Source: Calditrichota bacterium
GTDB taxonomy: Bacteria > CLD3
Length of the DNA stretch: 64,000 nucleotides
Direction: 5' to 3'
Assembly (NCBI GenBank): GCA_008501735.1
Contig: QQUF01000048.1
Location: 59,629-123,628 of the forward strand
The notes under the pieces are model-generated. The model made no database searches, was not told where the DNA came from, and saw only the letters and a program-made list of their open reading frames with translations. Within the stretch, counting starts at the first letter, position 1. Every line of letters begins with the position of its first letter. Positions 7,977 through 17,281 of this stretch are shown here, one piece after another. The translations under genes were made by a program, and so were the position numbers.

Positions 7977-9341
7977 ATGAAATTTAATTACAAATATATT
8001 TTACCAATTAGTTTAATCGCCCTCGCAGGTTGTTCTTTAGACGACGCAACCTTTGAAGCAGAAGAACCAACACAAGCAACTAAAGATTTGTTTGCAAACT
8101 ATGTTTCAATCGGAAACAGTCTTACTGCTGGTTTTACAAACAGTGGTTTAAGACACGATTATCAAGAAAATTGTTTCCCTGCACAAATTGCAAGAGGAGC
8201 AGGAAAAATCGCGACAGACAACGGTGCAACGACAAGTGCTGATGAATTTGAGATTCCTTACATTAATTTTCCTGGTATTTCAACACTTGGTGGAAATACA
8301 GGAACAACTGTTTTAGTTGGATTTACTGCGACAGGAAGTCCTAACATTCAACCTGGCGGAACTTACACTGACCCTGAACTTCCGGGAATGTTAAATAATG
8401 TTGCACTTACAAGACCTTACAATAATCTTGGAGTTCCTGGAGCAGTTGCAGCTCAAATCCCATTAGTTAAATTTAGTTCCGATAGTTTAGCTGGTGAAAA
8501 TCCATTTTTTGATTTGGTTTTGAGAAACAATCCAGCGGATACAACTGCTAAAACTATTCTCGAACAGGCAATTGGTTTGAATCCATCTTTTGTTTCAGTT
8601 TGGCTTGGTAATAATGAAGTTCTTGGCTACGCGACTGCTGGTGGTCTTAATGATTTAGATGAAACAATTGCAGGTTTTAACCCTTTTAACAAAACCTTGT
8701 TTGAACAATCTTACACTGCAATTTGGGGAGCTTTGTTACAAGCAAATCCTGACCTTAAAGGATTTACTTGCACAGTTCCTAAAATCACAAATGCACCATT
8801 TTTTACAACTGTAAAGCCTTACTACACAACTGCTGAAAATTCTGCAATCCCAGAAGGTGTTCACGTTCCTGTTTGGGGAAAGAAGTTATTAGATGGTACA
8901 GTTAGAATGCTTACAGAAGATGAGTTTGTTCTTTTAACAGCTGCTTCCGTAATGGCAACAGGAGCTGGTTCAGATTCTTCTTTAGCTTTAGATGACCAAT
9001 ATTGGTTAGACTCTGACGAAATTGCAATCATTGAAGATTATGTAACAGCTTACAACGCTACCATTAACACTGTAGCAAGTGCAAACGGAATTCCTGTTTT
9101 TGATACAAATACTTTCTTAGAAGAGTTCTTACCTGAAAATGGTGGAAAAGGAGTTCTTTCGGGAATTGACCCTCTAACAACAGAATTCATTAGTGGTGGA
9201 ATTTTTGGACTTGATGGAGTTCACCCAAATCCACTCGGTTACGGTTTACTTGCAAATGAGTTAATGGATATGATTAACGAAAAGTATGGCACAAACCTAC
9301 AGCACGTTAACTTGAACAAACTTGTTGGAATCGTAGAATAA
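7977..9341 (+). CDS. SGNH/GDSL-family hydrolase lipoprotein
   Basis: A 454-residue putative surface or periplasmic lipoprotein with a lipobox LAGC at residues 16-19. The SGNH blocks are present: GNSLTAG at 46-52 (nucleophile Ser48, GDSL-like), a Gly/Asn block VWLGNNE near 206-212, and DGVHPNPLGY at 413-422 supplying the Asp-His pair. It is probably an esterase or lipase that works with the FadL-type porin encoded 12 bases upstream, for instance releasing hydrophobic substrates for uptake; that functional link is inference. A strong terminator follows at 9357-9389, closing the two-gene operon. Confidence 0.82.
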   Translation: MKFNYKYILPISLIALAGCSLDDATFEAEEPTQATKDLFANYVSIGNSLTAGFTNSGLRHDYQENCFPAQIARGAGKIATDNGATTSADEFEIPYINFPGISTLGGNTGTTVLVGFTATGSPNIQPGGTYTDPELPGMLNNVALTRPYNNLGVPGAVAAQIPLVKFSSDSLAGENPFFDLVLRNNPADTTAKTILEQAIGLNPSFVSVWLGNNEVLGYATAGGLNDLDETIAGFNPFNKTLFEQSYTAIWGALLQANPDLKGFTCTVPKITNAPFFTTVKPYYTTAENSAIPEGVHVPVWGKKLLDGTVRMLTEDEFVLLTAASVMATGAGSDSSLALDDQYWLDSDEIAIIEDYVTAYNATINTVASANGIPVFDTNTFLEEFLPENGGKGVLSGIDPLTTEFISGGIFGLDGVHPNPLGYGLLANELMDMINEKYGTNLQHVNLNKLVGIVE

Positions 9342-9356
9342 ATTTTACGTTTGTTT

Positions 9357-9389
9357 AAAAGGCGAAATCAAATTGGTTTCGCCTTTTTT
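9357..9389 (+). terminator. Rho-independent terminator of the FadL/SGNH operon
   Basis: AAAAGGCGAAA (9357-9367) pairs with TTTCGCCTTTT (9377-9387), followed by further T residues. It begins 15 bases past the SGNH gene stop. Confidence 0.93.
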
Positions 9390-9416
9390 GTTTAAGAACT
9401 AAAATGAATTTTGAAA

Positions 9417-9929
9417 ATGAAACTCAGACTTACATTTTTGCTACTTGCTTCTTTTCTAAAAATTTCTTGCGGACAAGAGAGTTTTGAAGAAATCTTGCAA
9501 GAGACTTACAAAGATTTTAATGTTCAGCACATTCAACCCGATTCACTTCTAAAGTTAAATTCAAAGTTTTACTTACTTGATACTCGTGAACAAAGTGAGT
9601 TTGAAGTAAGTCATTTGGAAAATGCAGTTTGTGTCGGCTACGATAATTTTTCATTAGATTCGGTGAAAGAATTTGCGAAATCTGACACGATTGTTGTTTA
9701 CTGTTCAATCGGTTACAGAAGTAGTAAAATTGCTGAAAAACTCCAAGAACAAGGCTTCAAAAATGTTTTTAATCTTTACGGTGGAATTTTTCAGTGGGTG
9801 AATTCGGAACTTCCTGTTTTTCGTAAGGGCAAAGCAATTGAAGAAATTCACCCTTACGATATTTTTTGGGGAAAACTTGTGGAAAATCCAAAAGTTAAAA
9901 AAGAATACAAACCTAAATCCGACAAGTGA
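9417..9929 (+). CDS. Rhodanese-like sulfurtransferase domain protein, exported
   Basis: A single rhodanese domain of about 170 residues. The ATG at 9417 is preferred over an in-frame TTG at 9411. A hydrophobic leader ends at SCGQ, so a lipoprotein is possible, but the residue three before the cysteine is Lys, which is not canonical. The domain shows LLDTREQSEFEVSHLENA (CH2A-like motif) and the active-site loop VVYCSIGYRS with the catalytic Cys (Cys96 from ATG 9417), then FNLYGGIFQWVN. Its likely role is periplasmic sulfur transfer or redox chemistry. The stop overlaps the start of aroA by 4 bases (GTGA), so the two are translationally coupled. Confidence 0.85.
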   Translation: MKLRLTFLLLASFLKISCGQESFEEILQETYKDFNVQHIQPDSLLKLNSKFYLLDTREQSEFEVSHLENAVCVGYDNFSLDSVKEFAKSDTIVVYCSIGYRSSKIAEKLQEQGFKNVFNLYGGIFQWVNSELPVFRKGKAIEEIHPYDIFWGKLVENPKVKKEYKPKSDK

Positions 9930-11143
9930 AAACAATCAAAATAAATTTACCTCCAGACAAATCAATTTCTCACAGAGTTGCAATTTTTGGAAGTGTTTTT
10001 GACGGTGAAACAATCGTTGAAAATTTTTCCACTTGTGAAGACTGTCTTTCCACTTTGTCTTGCCTTGAAAAATTAGGAGTAAAATTTTCACTTGAAAAAA
10101 GTATTCTCAAGATTCAAGGAAAAGGTCTTTACGGCTTAGAAAAACCAAACGAAAATTTGGACTGTGGAAACTCTGGAACAACGATGAGGTTTTTAACAGG
10201 GCTTCTTGCAGGGCAAAAATTTGATTCGGTTTTGGTTGGCGACAAATCTCTTTCCAAAAGACCGATGGAAAGAGTCATTAAGCCTTTGAGTTTGATGAAC
10301 GCAAAAATCGAACTTTCCGAAAACGGAACTGCTCCAATAAAAATTTTTGGTTCAGCCCTAAAACCAATTTCCTACGAAATGCCTGTCGAAAGTGCTCAAG
10401 TAAAATCTGCAATCCAAATTGCAAGTTTTTACTCAGGCGAAAGTAAAATTTCTCACAAAACCAACTTTCGAAACCATACGGACTTAATTCTTAAAGAATT
10501 TTCAAAGGCTCAAAAGAATTGGAAAATCAAAATTCCGAATGATTTTTCTTCCGCTTCATTTTGGATTGTGTTTGGGATTGCCAACAAAAGAAATTTAAAA
10601 ATTAGCTTAAAAAATGTTGGGCTGAATCCGACAAGAACGGCTTTTCTAAAAGTCGTAAAAAAGATGGGTGCGAAAATCAAAATTAAGAATCAAAAACTTT
10701 TTGGAAATGAACCTGTTGGCGACCTTTTAATTTCTCCTTCAAAAACAAAGAATGTAGAAATTGTTTCAGAACTAATTCCAAACTTAATTGATGAAATTCC
10801 AATTTTGTCAATTCTTGGAATTTTCAGCAAAGGCAAATTTTCTTTGAGAAATGCCTCTGAACTTCGCGTAAAGGAAGTTGACAGAATTTCTGCTTTAACG
10901 AAAATTTTTAAGGCTTTAGAGTTAGATTTTCAAGAATTGTTCGATGGCTTTGAATTTGAACCTTCAACAAATTTTACACAAATTACTTTGCCCGAAACTT
11001 CTGACCACCGAATTGCGATGAGTTCAGCGATTCTTTCGCTTTTGAGTGAAGGAAAAGTAGAGTTTAAAAACTTTGAATCTGCTAAAATTTCCTACCCGAA
11101 CTTTGAAGAAGAATTCTTGAAAATTCTAGAAAGGAATGGGTAG
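9926..11143 (+). CDS. aroA: 3-phosphoshikimate 1-carboxyvinyltransferase (EPSP synthase)
   Basis: Catalyses the sixth step of the shikimate pathway, joining PEP to shikimate-3-phosphate. It starts at GTG 9926, overlapping the rhodanese stop. Motifs: PPDKSISHR with the key Lys12, LDCGNSGTTMRFLTG, the SAQVKSA segment, LIDEIPI with the catalytic Asp, RVKEVDRI and SDHRIAM. At 405 residues it is on the short side. Compared with the Bacillus enzyme, the loop between the RDHTE-equivalent (here RNHTD) and the PGDISSA-equivalent (here PNDFSSA) is about 15 residues shorter. All catalytic motifs are kept, so it is probably active. It converges on uvrA, with a palindrome at the junction. Confidence 0.93.
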   Translation: MKTIKINLPPDKSISHRVAIFGSVFDGETIVENFSTCEDCLSTLSCLEKLGVKFSLEKSILKIQGKGLYGLEKPNENLDCGNSGTTMRFLTGLLAGQKFDSVLVGDKSLSKRPMERVIKPLSLMNAKIELSENGTAPIKIFGSALKPISYEMPVESAQVKSAIQIASFYSGESKISHKTNFRNHTDLILKEFSKAQKNWKIKIPNDFSSASFWIVFGIANKRNLKISLKNVGLNPTRTAFLKVVKKMGAKIKIKNQKLFGNEPVGDLLISPSKTKNVEIVSELIPNLIDEIPILSILGIFSKGKFSLRNASELRVKEVDRISALTKIFKALELDFQELFDGFEFEPSTNFTQITLPETSDHRIAMSSAILSLLSEGKVEFKNFESAKISYPNFEEEFLKILERNG

Positions 11144-11167
11144 GGAACAAAAATTTTTGTTCCCTAC
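11140..11167. terminator. Perfect 28-bp palindrome at the aroA/uvrA convergent junction
   Basis: GTAGGGAACAAAAA is followed directly by its exact reverse complement. The palindrome overlaps the aroA stop codon and lies 21 bases from the uvrA stop, so it could terminate both converging transcripts. A partial third arm (TTGTTCCCTAC) follows at about 11173-11182. Nearly the same palindrome occurs at 17282-17307, so it is also a dispersed repeat. Confidence 0.75.
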
Positions 11168-11187
11168 AAAATTGTTCCCTACAGAAT

Positions 11188-14013
11188 TTACTTCAATTCC
11201 TTCTTCAAAAACTTCCCTGTGTAAGATTTCCTTTTTCTGACAAGTTCTTCGGGAGTTCCACAAGCGATAATTTGTCCGCCGTTTTCACCGCCTTCTGGTC
11301 CGATGTCAATAACGTAATCCGCTGTTTTTACAACGTCCAAATTGTGTTCGATTACCAAAACTGTGTTGCCTTTTACAACAAGTCTCTCGAGAACGCTAAT
11401 CAGCATTTTTACGTCGTCGAAGTGTAAACCTGTTGTTGGTTCGTCAAGAATGTAAATTGTTTTTCCTGTGCCGATTTTGGAAAGCTCTGTCGCAAGTTTT
11501 ACTCTTTGAGCTTCGCCTCCAGAAAGAGTTGTTGCTTGTTGCCCAAGATGAATGTAACCGAGTCCAACGTCGAAAAGTGTTTGCAATTTTCGCTTCACTC
11601 TTGGCACATTTTGGAAAGTTTCCAAAGCCTCTTCGACTGTCATTTCAAGAACTTCTGAAATGTTTTTGCCTTTAAATTTTACTTCAAGAGTTTCGGAGTT
11701 GTAACGTTTACCTTTGCAGACTTCGCAAGGAACGTAAACGTCAGGTAAAAAGTGCATTTCAATTTTGATTAAACCGCCTCCTTGACAGTGCTCACATCTT
11801 CCACCTTTTACATTAAAACTGAACCTTCCAATTTTGTAGCCGCGAATTTTAGCTTCGTTTGTGCTTGCGAAAATTTCGCGAATCGGTGTAAAAAGCCCTG
11901 TGTAAGTTGCAGGATTTGAACGAGGAGTTCTGCCGATTGGCGATTGGTCAATGTCAATTACTTTGTCAATGTTTTCAATGCCTTTGATTTCTTTGTAAGG
12001 AAGCGGATTTTTCTTTCTTCCTGTAAAATGCTTGGCAAGAATTGGGTAAAGCGTTTGGTTAATGAGCGAAGATTTTCCTGAACCCGAAACTCCTGTAACA
12101 GCAACAAAAGTCCCAAGTGGAATCTTCAAATTAACTTCTTTCAAATTGTTTCCGCTACAACCTTTTACTTCAAGAAAGGTTCCGTTTCCATCTCGGCGTT
12201 TTTCAGGAATGTGAATTTCTTTTACACCTGAAAGGTACTGACCTGTAATTGAATTTTTGTTTTTTTCAAGTTTTTTGGGCGGTTCTGCTCCGACAACTTT
12301 TCCTCCGTGTCTTCCTGCTCCGGGTCCTAAATCCACAACAAAATCTGCAACTTCAATTGTCTCTTTGTCGTGCTCAACGACGATTACCGTGTTCCCTAAG
12401 TCGCGAAGTTTGATTAAAGTTTTGATGAGCCTTTCGTTGTCTCTTTGGTGAAGTCCAATACTTGGCTCGTCAAGAACGTAAAGAACGCCAACAAGCTGTG
12501 AGCCGATTTGAGTTGCAAGATGAATTCTTTGGCTTTCGCCTCCTGAAAGTGTGTTTGCAGTTCTGTCAAGCGATAAGTAATTCAACCCAACACTAAGCAA
12601 AAATCCAAGTCGTTCCTTGATTTCTTTGAGAATTTGGTGAGCAATTTCCATTTCTCTTTCAGTCAATTCAAGTTTCTCAAAAAACTCACAAGCATCTTCA
12701 ATTGACATTCTTGTAAGAGAAGTAATGTTTTCATTTCCCATTTTTACAGCGAGCGATTCGGGTTTGAGCCTTTCTCCGTTACAGTCTTTGCAAGGGTGAT
12801 TGGACATCCATTTTTCTGTTTTTGCTCTTGAACCTGGCGAAGTAGATTCTTTATAACGTCTTTGCATTCCTGTGATTACACCTTCAAAATTTCCTTCGTA
12901 TTCGTAACGACTTTTTTTGTCTTTACTCTGAAAAACGAACTTCACTTTTTTACCTTTTGTTCCATAAAGTAGTACTTGTTGGACTTCTTCTGAAAGGTCT
13001 TCAAAAGGTGTATTGAAGTTGAAGTCGTAAACTTTTCGCAAAGTTCTGACTTGGTCGAAATACCAACTTCTTCTTGGAACTCCAAGTGGTGCAACTGCTC
13101 CTTGCATAATTGTAAGGGAAGGGTCGGGAATGATTAAATTTTCGTCGATTTCAAATTTGTAACCAAGTCCGTCGCAATTTGGACAAGCTCCGAAAGGCGA
13201 GTTGAAAGAGAAATTTCGTGGTGCGATTTCTTCAAAGGAAATGTTGCAATCGTGACAAGCAAAATGTTCTGAGTAAACAATTTCTTCCTGTCCGATTACA
13301 TCGATGTAACAAATTCCTGAGCCGAGTTTGAGTGCTGTTTCGATTGAATCTGTGAGACGACTTTTAATTCCACTTTTGATGACAAGTCTGTCTAAGAGGA
13401 CTTCGACGTTATGTTTTTTTGTTTTGAAGACTTTAAAATCTTCCGAAAGGTCTTTGATCTCTCCGTCAAGTCTGATTCTTGTGTAACCATCTTTTTTAAT
13501 TTGCTCAAAAAGTTCTCTGAATTCTCCTTTTCGTCCTCTGACAATCGGTGAGAGAATTTGAATTTTTGATTTTTCAGGAAGTTGGAGAATGGAGTTTACA
13601 ATTTGTTCAGCGGATTGTTTTTCAATTTTTTGACCACATTTATAACAGTGTGGAATTCCGACTCTTGCAAAAAATAATCTCAAGTAATCGTAAATTTCTG
13701 TTACGGTTGCAACTGTTGAACGTGGATTTTTGCTAACCGTTTTTTGCTGAATCGAAATTGCTGGAGAAAGACCGCTGATGTAGTCAACGTCAGGTTTTTC
13801 CATCAAACCAAGAAATTGTCTTGCGTAAGAAGAAAGTGATTCGACGTAACGTCTTTGTCCTTCGGCATAAATCGTATCGAAAGCTAAAGAAGATTTTCCC
13901 GAACCTGAAAGCCCTGTGATTACGATAAGTTTGTTTCGCGGAATTTTTACAGTAATATTTTTAAGGTTGTGCTCTCTTGCTCCTTGAACGACAATGAAAT
14001 CTTGGTTATCCAT
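11188..14013 (-). CDS. uvrA: UvrABC excinuclease subunit A
   Basis: The DNA-damage-recognition ATPase of nucleotide excision repair, which dimerises and loads UvrB at lesions. At 941 residues it has the normal length. It shows the first Walker [10 protein letters not shown] at residues 34-42, the DNA-binding region [14 protein letters not shown], a first zinc module HCYKCGQK, the first ABC signature [12 protein letters not shown], a second Walker [10 protein letters not shown], the zinc finger CEHCQGGG...CEVCKGKRY and the second signature [12 protein letters not shown] with Walker [14 protein letters not shown]. It is transcribed alone on the minus strand from the intergenic region shared with rpoD. 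Confidence 0.98.
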   Translation of the reverse strand: MDNQDFIVVQGAREHNLKNITVKIPRNKLIVITGLSGSGKSSLAFDTIYAEGQRRYVESLSSYARQFLGLMEKPDVDYISGLSPAISIQQKTVSKNPRSTVATVTEIYDYLRLFFARVGIPHCYKCGQKIEKQSAEQIVNSILQLPEKSKIQILSPIVRGRKGEFRELFEQIKKDGYTRIRLDGEIKDLSEDFKVFKTKKHNVEVLLDRLVIKSGIKSRLTDSIETALKLGSGICYIDVIGQEEIVYSEHFACHDCNISFEEIAPRNFSFNSPFGACPNCDGLGYKFEIDENLIIPDPSLTIMQGAVAPLGVPRRSWYFDQVRTLRKVYDFNFNTPFEDLSEEVQQVLLYGTKGKKVKFVFQSKDKKSRYEYEGNFEGVITGMQRRYKESTSPGSRAKTEKWMSNHPCKDCNGERLKPESLAVKMGNENITSLTRMSIEDACEFFEKLELTEREMEIAHQILKEIKERLGFLLSVGLNYLSLDRTANTLSGGESQRIHLATQIGSQLVGVLYVLDEPSIGLHQRDNERLIKTLIKLRDLGNTVIVVEHDKETIEVADFVVDLGPGAGRHGGKVVGAEPPKKLEKNKNSITGQYLSGVKEIHIPEKRRDGNGTFLEVKGCSGNNLKEVNLKIPLGTFVAVTGVSGSGKSSLINQTLYPILAKHFTGRKKNPLPYKEIKGIENIDKVIDIDQSPIGRTPRSNPATYTGLFTPIREIFASTNEAKIRGYKIGRFSFNVKGGRCEHCQGGGLIKIEMHFLPDVYVPCEVCKGKRYNSETLEVKFKGKNISEVLEMTVEEALETFQNVPRVKRKLQTLFDVGLGYIHLGQQATTLSGGEAQRVKLATELSKIGTGKTIYILDEPTTGLHFDDVKMLISVLERLVVKGNTVLVIEHNLDVVKTADYVIDIGPEGGENGGQIIACGTPEELVRKRKSYTGKFLKKELK

Positions 14014-14054
14014 TTATTTCCTAAAAGATTTAGATTCAAAAAAATTTAGCTTAG

Positions 14055-14105
14055 TTAAGAAATTTTACTGACACCTTTATGTCAGTAATACTTTTAATTT
14101 CTTAA
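14055..14105. promoter_or_regulatory. Nested inverted repeat in the uvrA-rpoD divergent intergenic region
   Basis: The inner arms TTACTGACA (14065-14073) and TGTCAGTAA (14080-14088) form a 9-bp stem with a 6-base loop. The outer arms TTAAGAAATT (14055-14064) and AATTTCTTAA (14096-14105) are also exact reverse complements, separated on one side by a 7-base bulge. The site begins 41 bases upstream of the uvrA start and about 195 bases before rpoD, so an operator or mRNA-leader role for uvrA is possible. The rest of 14014-14299 shows no further gene or clear promoter consensus. Confidence 0.55.
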
Positions 14106-14299
14106 GAAAAATTTGTGACTTGGGTCTCAAATTTACTGATTTGTGATGACGGACAAAGATTTTTGACAATTTATCTGAAAAAAAGTGAAAATTATGGGTC
14201 TAAATCACACGAACTTTTTGATTGAGTGTGTTCATTTAAGTTAAAGAGTCTAAAACAGCTCTTAAAAAATGTTTAATTTTAAGTAAAGGCGGTGTTAAA

Positions 14300-15157
14300 A
14301 TGGTACGTTATTCAAACTCGACAAAAAACTTCAACAGAAATTTAGAAAATTATCTTCAAGAGATAAACAAATGGAATCTGTTAAGCCAAGAAGAAGAAAT
14401 TGAACTTGCACGTAAAATTAAAGAAGGTGATGAATTTGCTGCGAACAAATTAGTTACAGCAAATCTTCGTTTTGTGGTTTCAGTTGCTCGACAATTTGTG
14501 AATCAAGGTCTTTCTTTGGGAGACTTAATTAATGAAGGAAATATTGGTTTGATTAAAGCTGCTTGCAAATTCGATGAAACGCGAGGTTTCAAGTTTATTT
14601 CTTACGCAGTTTGGTGGATTCGACAAGGAATTATGCAATCGATTGCAGATAATTCAAGAGTAGTAAGACTTCCAACGAATAAATTTGGAAACATTGCCAA
14701 ACTTGGGAAAGCTCATAACAGGCTTGAGCAAAATTTTGAACGAGAGCCAACAATCGAAGAACTTGCAGAAGTAATGAAACTTACTGTCAAGGAAGTTTCG
14801 GATACAATGAAACATTCTGCTCGTTACCTTTCGATTGATGCTCCAATGTTTGACAACGAAGATGGAAATTCTCTTTTAGATATAATTCCTGGTTCAATGG
14901 AAAGACCTGACAATCATATTTTGACGGAGTCAATTAAATCCGAAATTGACAGAGTCTTGAACAGCTTGAGTGTTCGAGAAGCAAAAATTATCAAACTTTA
15001 CTTTGGAATTGATTCTCACAAAGCAATGACTCTTGAAGAAATTGGACGAGAAATTGGTCTGACAAAGGAAAGAGTTCGCCAAATTAAAGAAAGAGGAATC
15101 AAGAAATTGAGACACGCTTCAAGAAGTAAAATTCTTAAACATTTCGTCAACATTTAA
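14300..15157 (+). CDS. rpoD: RNA polymerase sigma factor RpoD (primary sigma-70, short form)
   Basis: A 285-residue sigma-70 without region 1.1, the length and layout of the primary sigma in Bacteroidota. Region 1.2 (LENYLQEINKWNLLSQEEEIELA) is followed by region 2 with DLINEGNIGLIKAACKFD and FISYAVWWIRQGI, region 3 around RVVRLPTNKFG and EREPTIEELA, and region 4 with the helix-turn-helix LTKERVRQIKERGIKKLRH. It recognises the TTG/TAnnTTTG promoter class seen at the end of the window. Only one base separates its stop from lpxC, so it appears to head a lipid A synthesis operon. Confidence 0.95.
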   Translation: MVRYSNSTKNFNRNLENYLQEINKWNLLSQEEEIELARKIKEGDEFAANKLVTANLRFVVSVARQFVNQGLSLGDLINEGNIGLIKAACKFDETRGFKFISYAVWWIRQGIMQSIADNSRVVRLPTNKFGNIAKLGKAHNRLEQNFEREPTIEELAEVMKLTVKEVSDTMKHSARYLSIDAPMFDNEDGNSLLDIIPGSMERPDNHILTESIKSEIDRVLNSLSVREAKIIKLYFGIDSHKAMTLEEIGREIGLTKERVRQIKERGIKKLRHASRSKILKHFVNI

Positions 15158-15158
15158 A

Positions 15159-16073
15159 ATGCAAAGAAAAACCTTACAGAATAGTTTTTCAATTTCAGGA
15201 AAAGGAATTCATAGCGGAAAAAACTGCTCTGTAACAATTTTACCTCATAAATCCCGAAAGGGAATAATCTTTGAACGCACAGACTTAAAAGCGAATCATC
15301 AAGTTTGTGCTTCTTTGGATTTCGTCCAAACTGATTCTCAGAGACAAACCATTCTGCAAAGCCAAGATGTTCGGATACAAACTCCTGAACATCTTTTGGC
15401 TTCTCTTTTTGCGTTTGGAATTACAGATGCGAAAATACAAATCGACAGCGAAGAAGTTCCGATTTTAGATGGAAGTGCTAAAACTTTTTGGCGGGAAATC
15501 AACATAGTTGGAACTGAGATTTTGCACGAGAGAATTGAACCTTTAGAAATTACGCAAAGATACGAAATACGAGAAAGTGGCTCTTCAATTAAAGTTTCAC
15601 CTTCTGATTCATTCTCAGCAAAAATTTCTTCAAATTTCAGGGAAATTGGTTTTTTAGAAGAAACTTACACCCTTGAAGATTTTCCACAAATTTCTCAAGC
15701 AAGGACTTTTTGTTACTTGAGCGAGGTTGAACTTTTGCTAAAAGCAGGTTTGATTCAAGGCGGAAGTTTGGACTCTGCTTTTGTAATCGTTGATTCAGCA
15801 CCAACAGACTTTCTTAAGTCGCAATTTCCAAAGTTTAATTTTGAGCAAGATTTCTCGAGAATCAAAATTATCTCTTCTGAAGGAAATAATTTCAGAATTC
15901 CAAAAGAACCTCTTGCACACAAATTTCTTGACCTTGTTGGAGATTTTTCCTTACTTCAAATTCCGATTTTGGCAAAGGTCGAAGCTGTTTCGCCAAGCCA
16001 CAGACTAAATCACAAAATTTTGAAGGAAATTTTTAGTAATGAGTTCCAACGAATCCAAAAATTACGAGCTTGA
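15159..16073 (+). CDS. lpxC: UDP-3-O-acyl-N-acetylglucosamine deacetylase
   Basis: The zinc amidase that performs the committed step of lipid A synthesis. The expected metal ligands and catalytic His are present with family spacing: TPEHLLASL with His78, AHKFLDLVGD with His254 and Asp258, and SHRLNHK with His281. The start is one base after the rpoD stop. The 3' end overlaps fabZ by 35 bases in a different frame. In many Bacteroidota and Chlorobi, LpxC and FabZ are one fused polypeptide; the separate, overlapping arrangement here is unusual or could come from a single-base error near the A5 run at 16057-16061. Confidence 0.95.
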   Translation: MQRKTLQNSFSISGKGIHSGKNCSVTILPHKSRKGIIFERTDLKANHQVCASLDFVQTDSQRQTILQSQDVRIQTPEHLLASLFAFGITDAKIQIDSEEVPILDGSAKTFWREINIVGTEILHERIEPLEITQRYEIRESGSSIKVSPSDSFSAKISSNFREIGFLEETYTLEDFPQISQARTFCYLSEVELLLKAGLIQGGSLDSAFVIVDSAPTDFLKSQFPKFNFEQDFSRIKIISSEGNNFRIPKEPLAHKFLDLVGDFSLLQIPILAKVEAVSPSHRLNHKILKEIFSNEFQRIQKLRA

Positions 16074-16497
16074 CGTAAACCAAATTCAAGAAATTATTGC
16101 ACATCGTTACCCATTCCTTTTAGTTGATAGAATCTTAAAAATTGAAGACGGCAAAAAAGTTACAGGACTCAAAAATGTAACTTTTAATGAGCCTCATTTT
16201 ATGGGACATTTTCCAAATCACCCAATTATGCCTGGAGTTTTGATTCTCGAAGCAATGGCTCAAACAGGAGCTGTTTTACTCAAAAACCTTGTTCCCGACT
16301 TTGAGAAAAAACTCGTTTACTTCGCTGCAATTGACAACGCAAAATTCAAAAAGCCGGTTGTCCCAGGCGACCAATTAATTTTTGAAGTTGAGTTAGTAAA
16401 TTTCCGAAGAGGAATTTGCAAACTCGTTGGTAAGTCTTTTGTTGATGGAAACCTTGTTTCTCAAGCTGATTTCACAGCCGCAGTAATTGACAGGTAA
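16039..16497 (+). CDS. fabZ: 3-hydroxyacyl-[acyl-carrier-protein] dehydratase
   Basis: A hot-dog-fold dehydratase of type II fatty-acid synthesis, often placed with lipid A genes. The signatures AHRYPFLLVDRI (21-32), GHFPNHPIMPGVLILEAMAQTG with catalytic His57 and Glu71, and the 152-residue length are typical. The ATG at 16039 lies within lpxC, with a weak AAGGA sequence 11 bases upstream. The reading frame is +1 relative to lpxC. If one A of the run at 16057-16061 were absent, the lpxC frame would continue smoothly into NYELDVNQIQEII of this protein, giving the familiar LpxC-FabZ fusion. Confidence 0.95.
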   Translation: MSSNESKNYELDVNQIQEIIAHRYPFLLVDRILKIEDGKKVTGLKNVTFNEPHFMGHFPNHPIMPGVLILEAMAQTGAVLLKNLVPDFEKKLVYFAAIDNAKFKKPVVPGDQLIFEVELVNFRRGICKLVGKSFVDGNLVSQADFTAAVIDR

Positions 16498-16504
16498 AAC
16501 AAAC

Positions 16505-17272
16505 TTGATTCACCCAACAGCTATAATTTCTGAATCTGCAAAAATTCACCCGACAGCAAAAATTTCACCTTTTGCCGTTGTCGAAGGCGAAACGAAAATT
16601 GGCGAGAATTGTGAAGTCGGTGCAAATGCTTTCATCGGAGCAGGAACAACTCTTGCAAAAGGAGTTAAAATTTTCACAGGTGCAGCAATCGGCGGAATTT
16701 CTCAAGATTTAAAATTCAATAACGAAGAGTCTTTTTTACAAGTTGGCGAAAACACAATTTTGCGTGAATTTGTAACCGTGAACAGAGGAACAGAAAAAGG
16801 AAGCACAACTCAAATCGGTAAAAATTGTCTCGTAATGTCTTACACTCACATTGCTCACGATTGTAAAATTGGAAACAGCGTAATTCTTGCAAATTCTGTG
16901 CAAATGGGAGGTTACGTCGAAATTGACGATTTTGCAGGAGTTGGTGGAATTGTTCCGATTCACCAATTTGTAAAAATCGGAAAATTTGCTTACATCGGCG
17001 GAGGTTACAGAGTTCCAAAAGATGTTCCTCCTTTCATTCTTGCCGCAGAAGAACCACTAAAATTTTGTGGCCTAAACGTTGTCGGACTAAGAAGAAGAGG
17101 ATTTTCAAGAGAGCAAATTTCGGAATTGAAAAAAATTTACAAAACAATTTTTTCACCAAAACTTAACGTTCAACAAGCATTGGAAAAACTCCAAACAGAA
17201 CCTGATTCCAATGAAAAGCAAGAAGTTTTAAATTTTATCAAAAACTCGAAAAGAGGAATAATTTCGGGGTAA
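16505..17272 (+). CDS. lpxA: Acyl-ACP--UDP-N-acetylglucosamine O-acyltransferase
   Basis: Catalyses the first acyl transfer of lipid A synthesis in the cytoplasm. The left-handed beta-helix of hexapeptide repeats fills the first ~190 residues, with the catalytic His in THIAHDCKIGN (His118) and the C-terminal helical segment GLNVVGLRRRGFSREQI. I prefer the TTG at 16505, giving MIHPTAIIS, which matches the normal family start and lies 8 bases past the fabZ stop. An in-frame TTG at 16487 would add six residues inside fabZ. A palindromic terminator-like repeat follows at 17282. Confidence 0.95.
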   Translation: MIHPTAIISESAKIHPTAKISPFAVVEGETKIGENCEVGANAFIGAGTTLAKGVKIFTGAAIGGISQDLKFNNEESFLQVGENTILREFVTVNRGTEKGSTTQIGKNCLVMSYTHIAHDCKIGNSVILANSVQMGGYVEIDDFAGVGGIVPIHQFVKIGKFAYIGGGYRVPKDVPPFILAAEEPLKFCGLNVVGLRRRGFSREQISELKKIYKTIFSPKLNVQQALEKLQTEPDSNEKQEVLNFIKNSKRGIISG

Positions 17273-17281
17273 ATTTATCCT

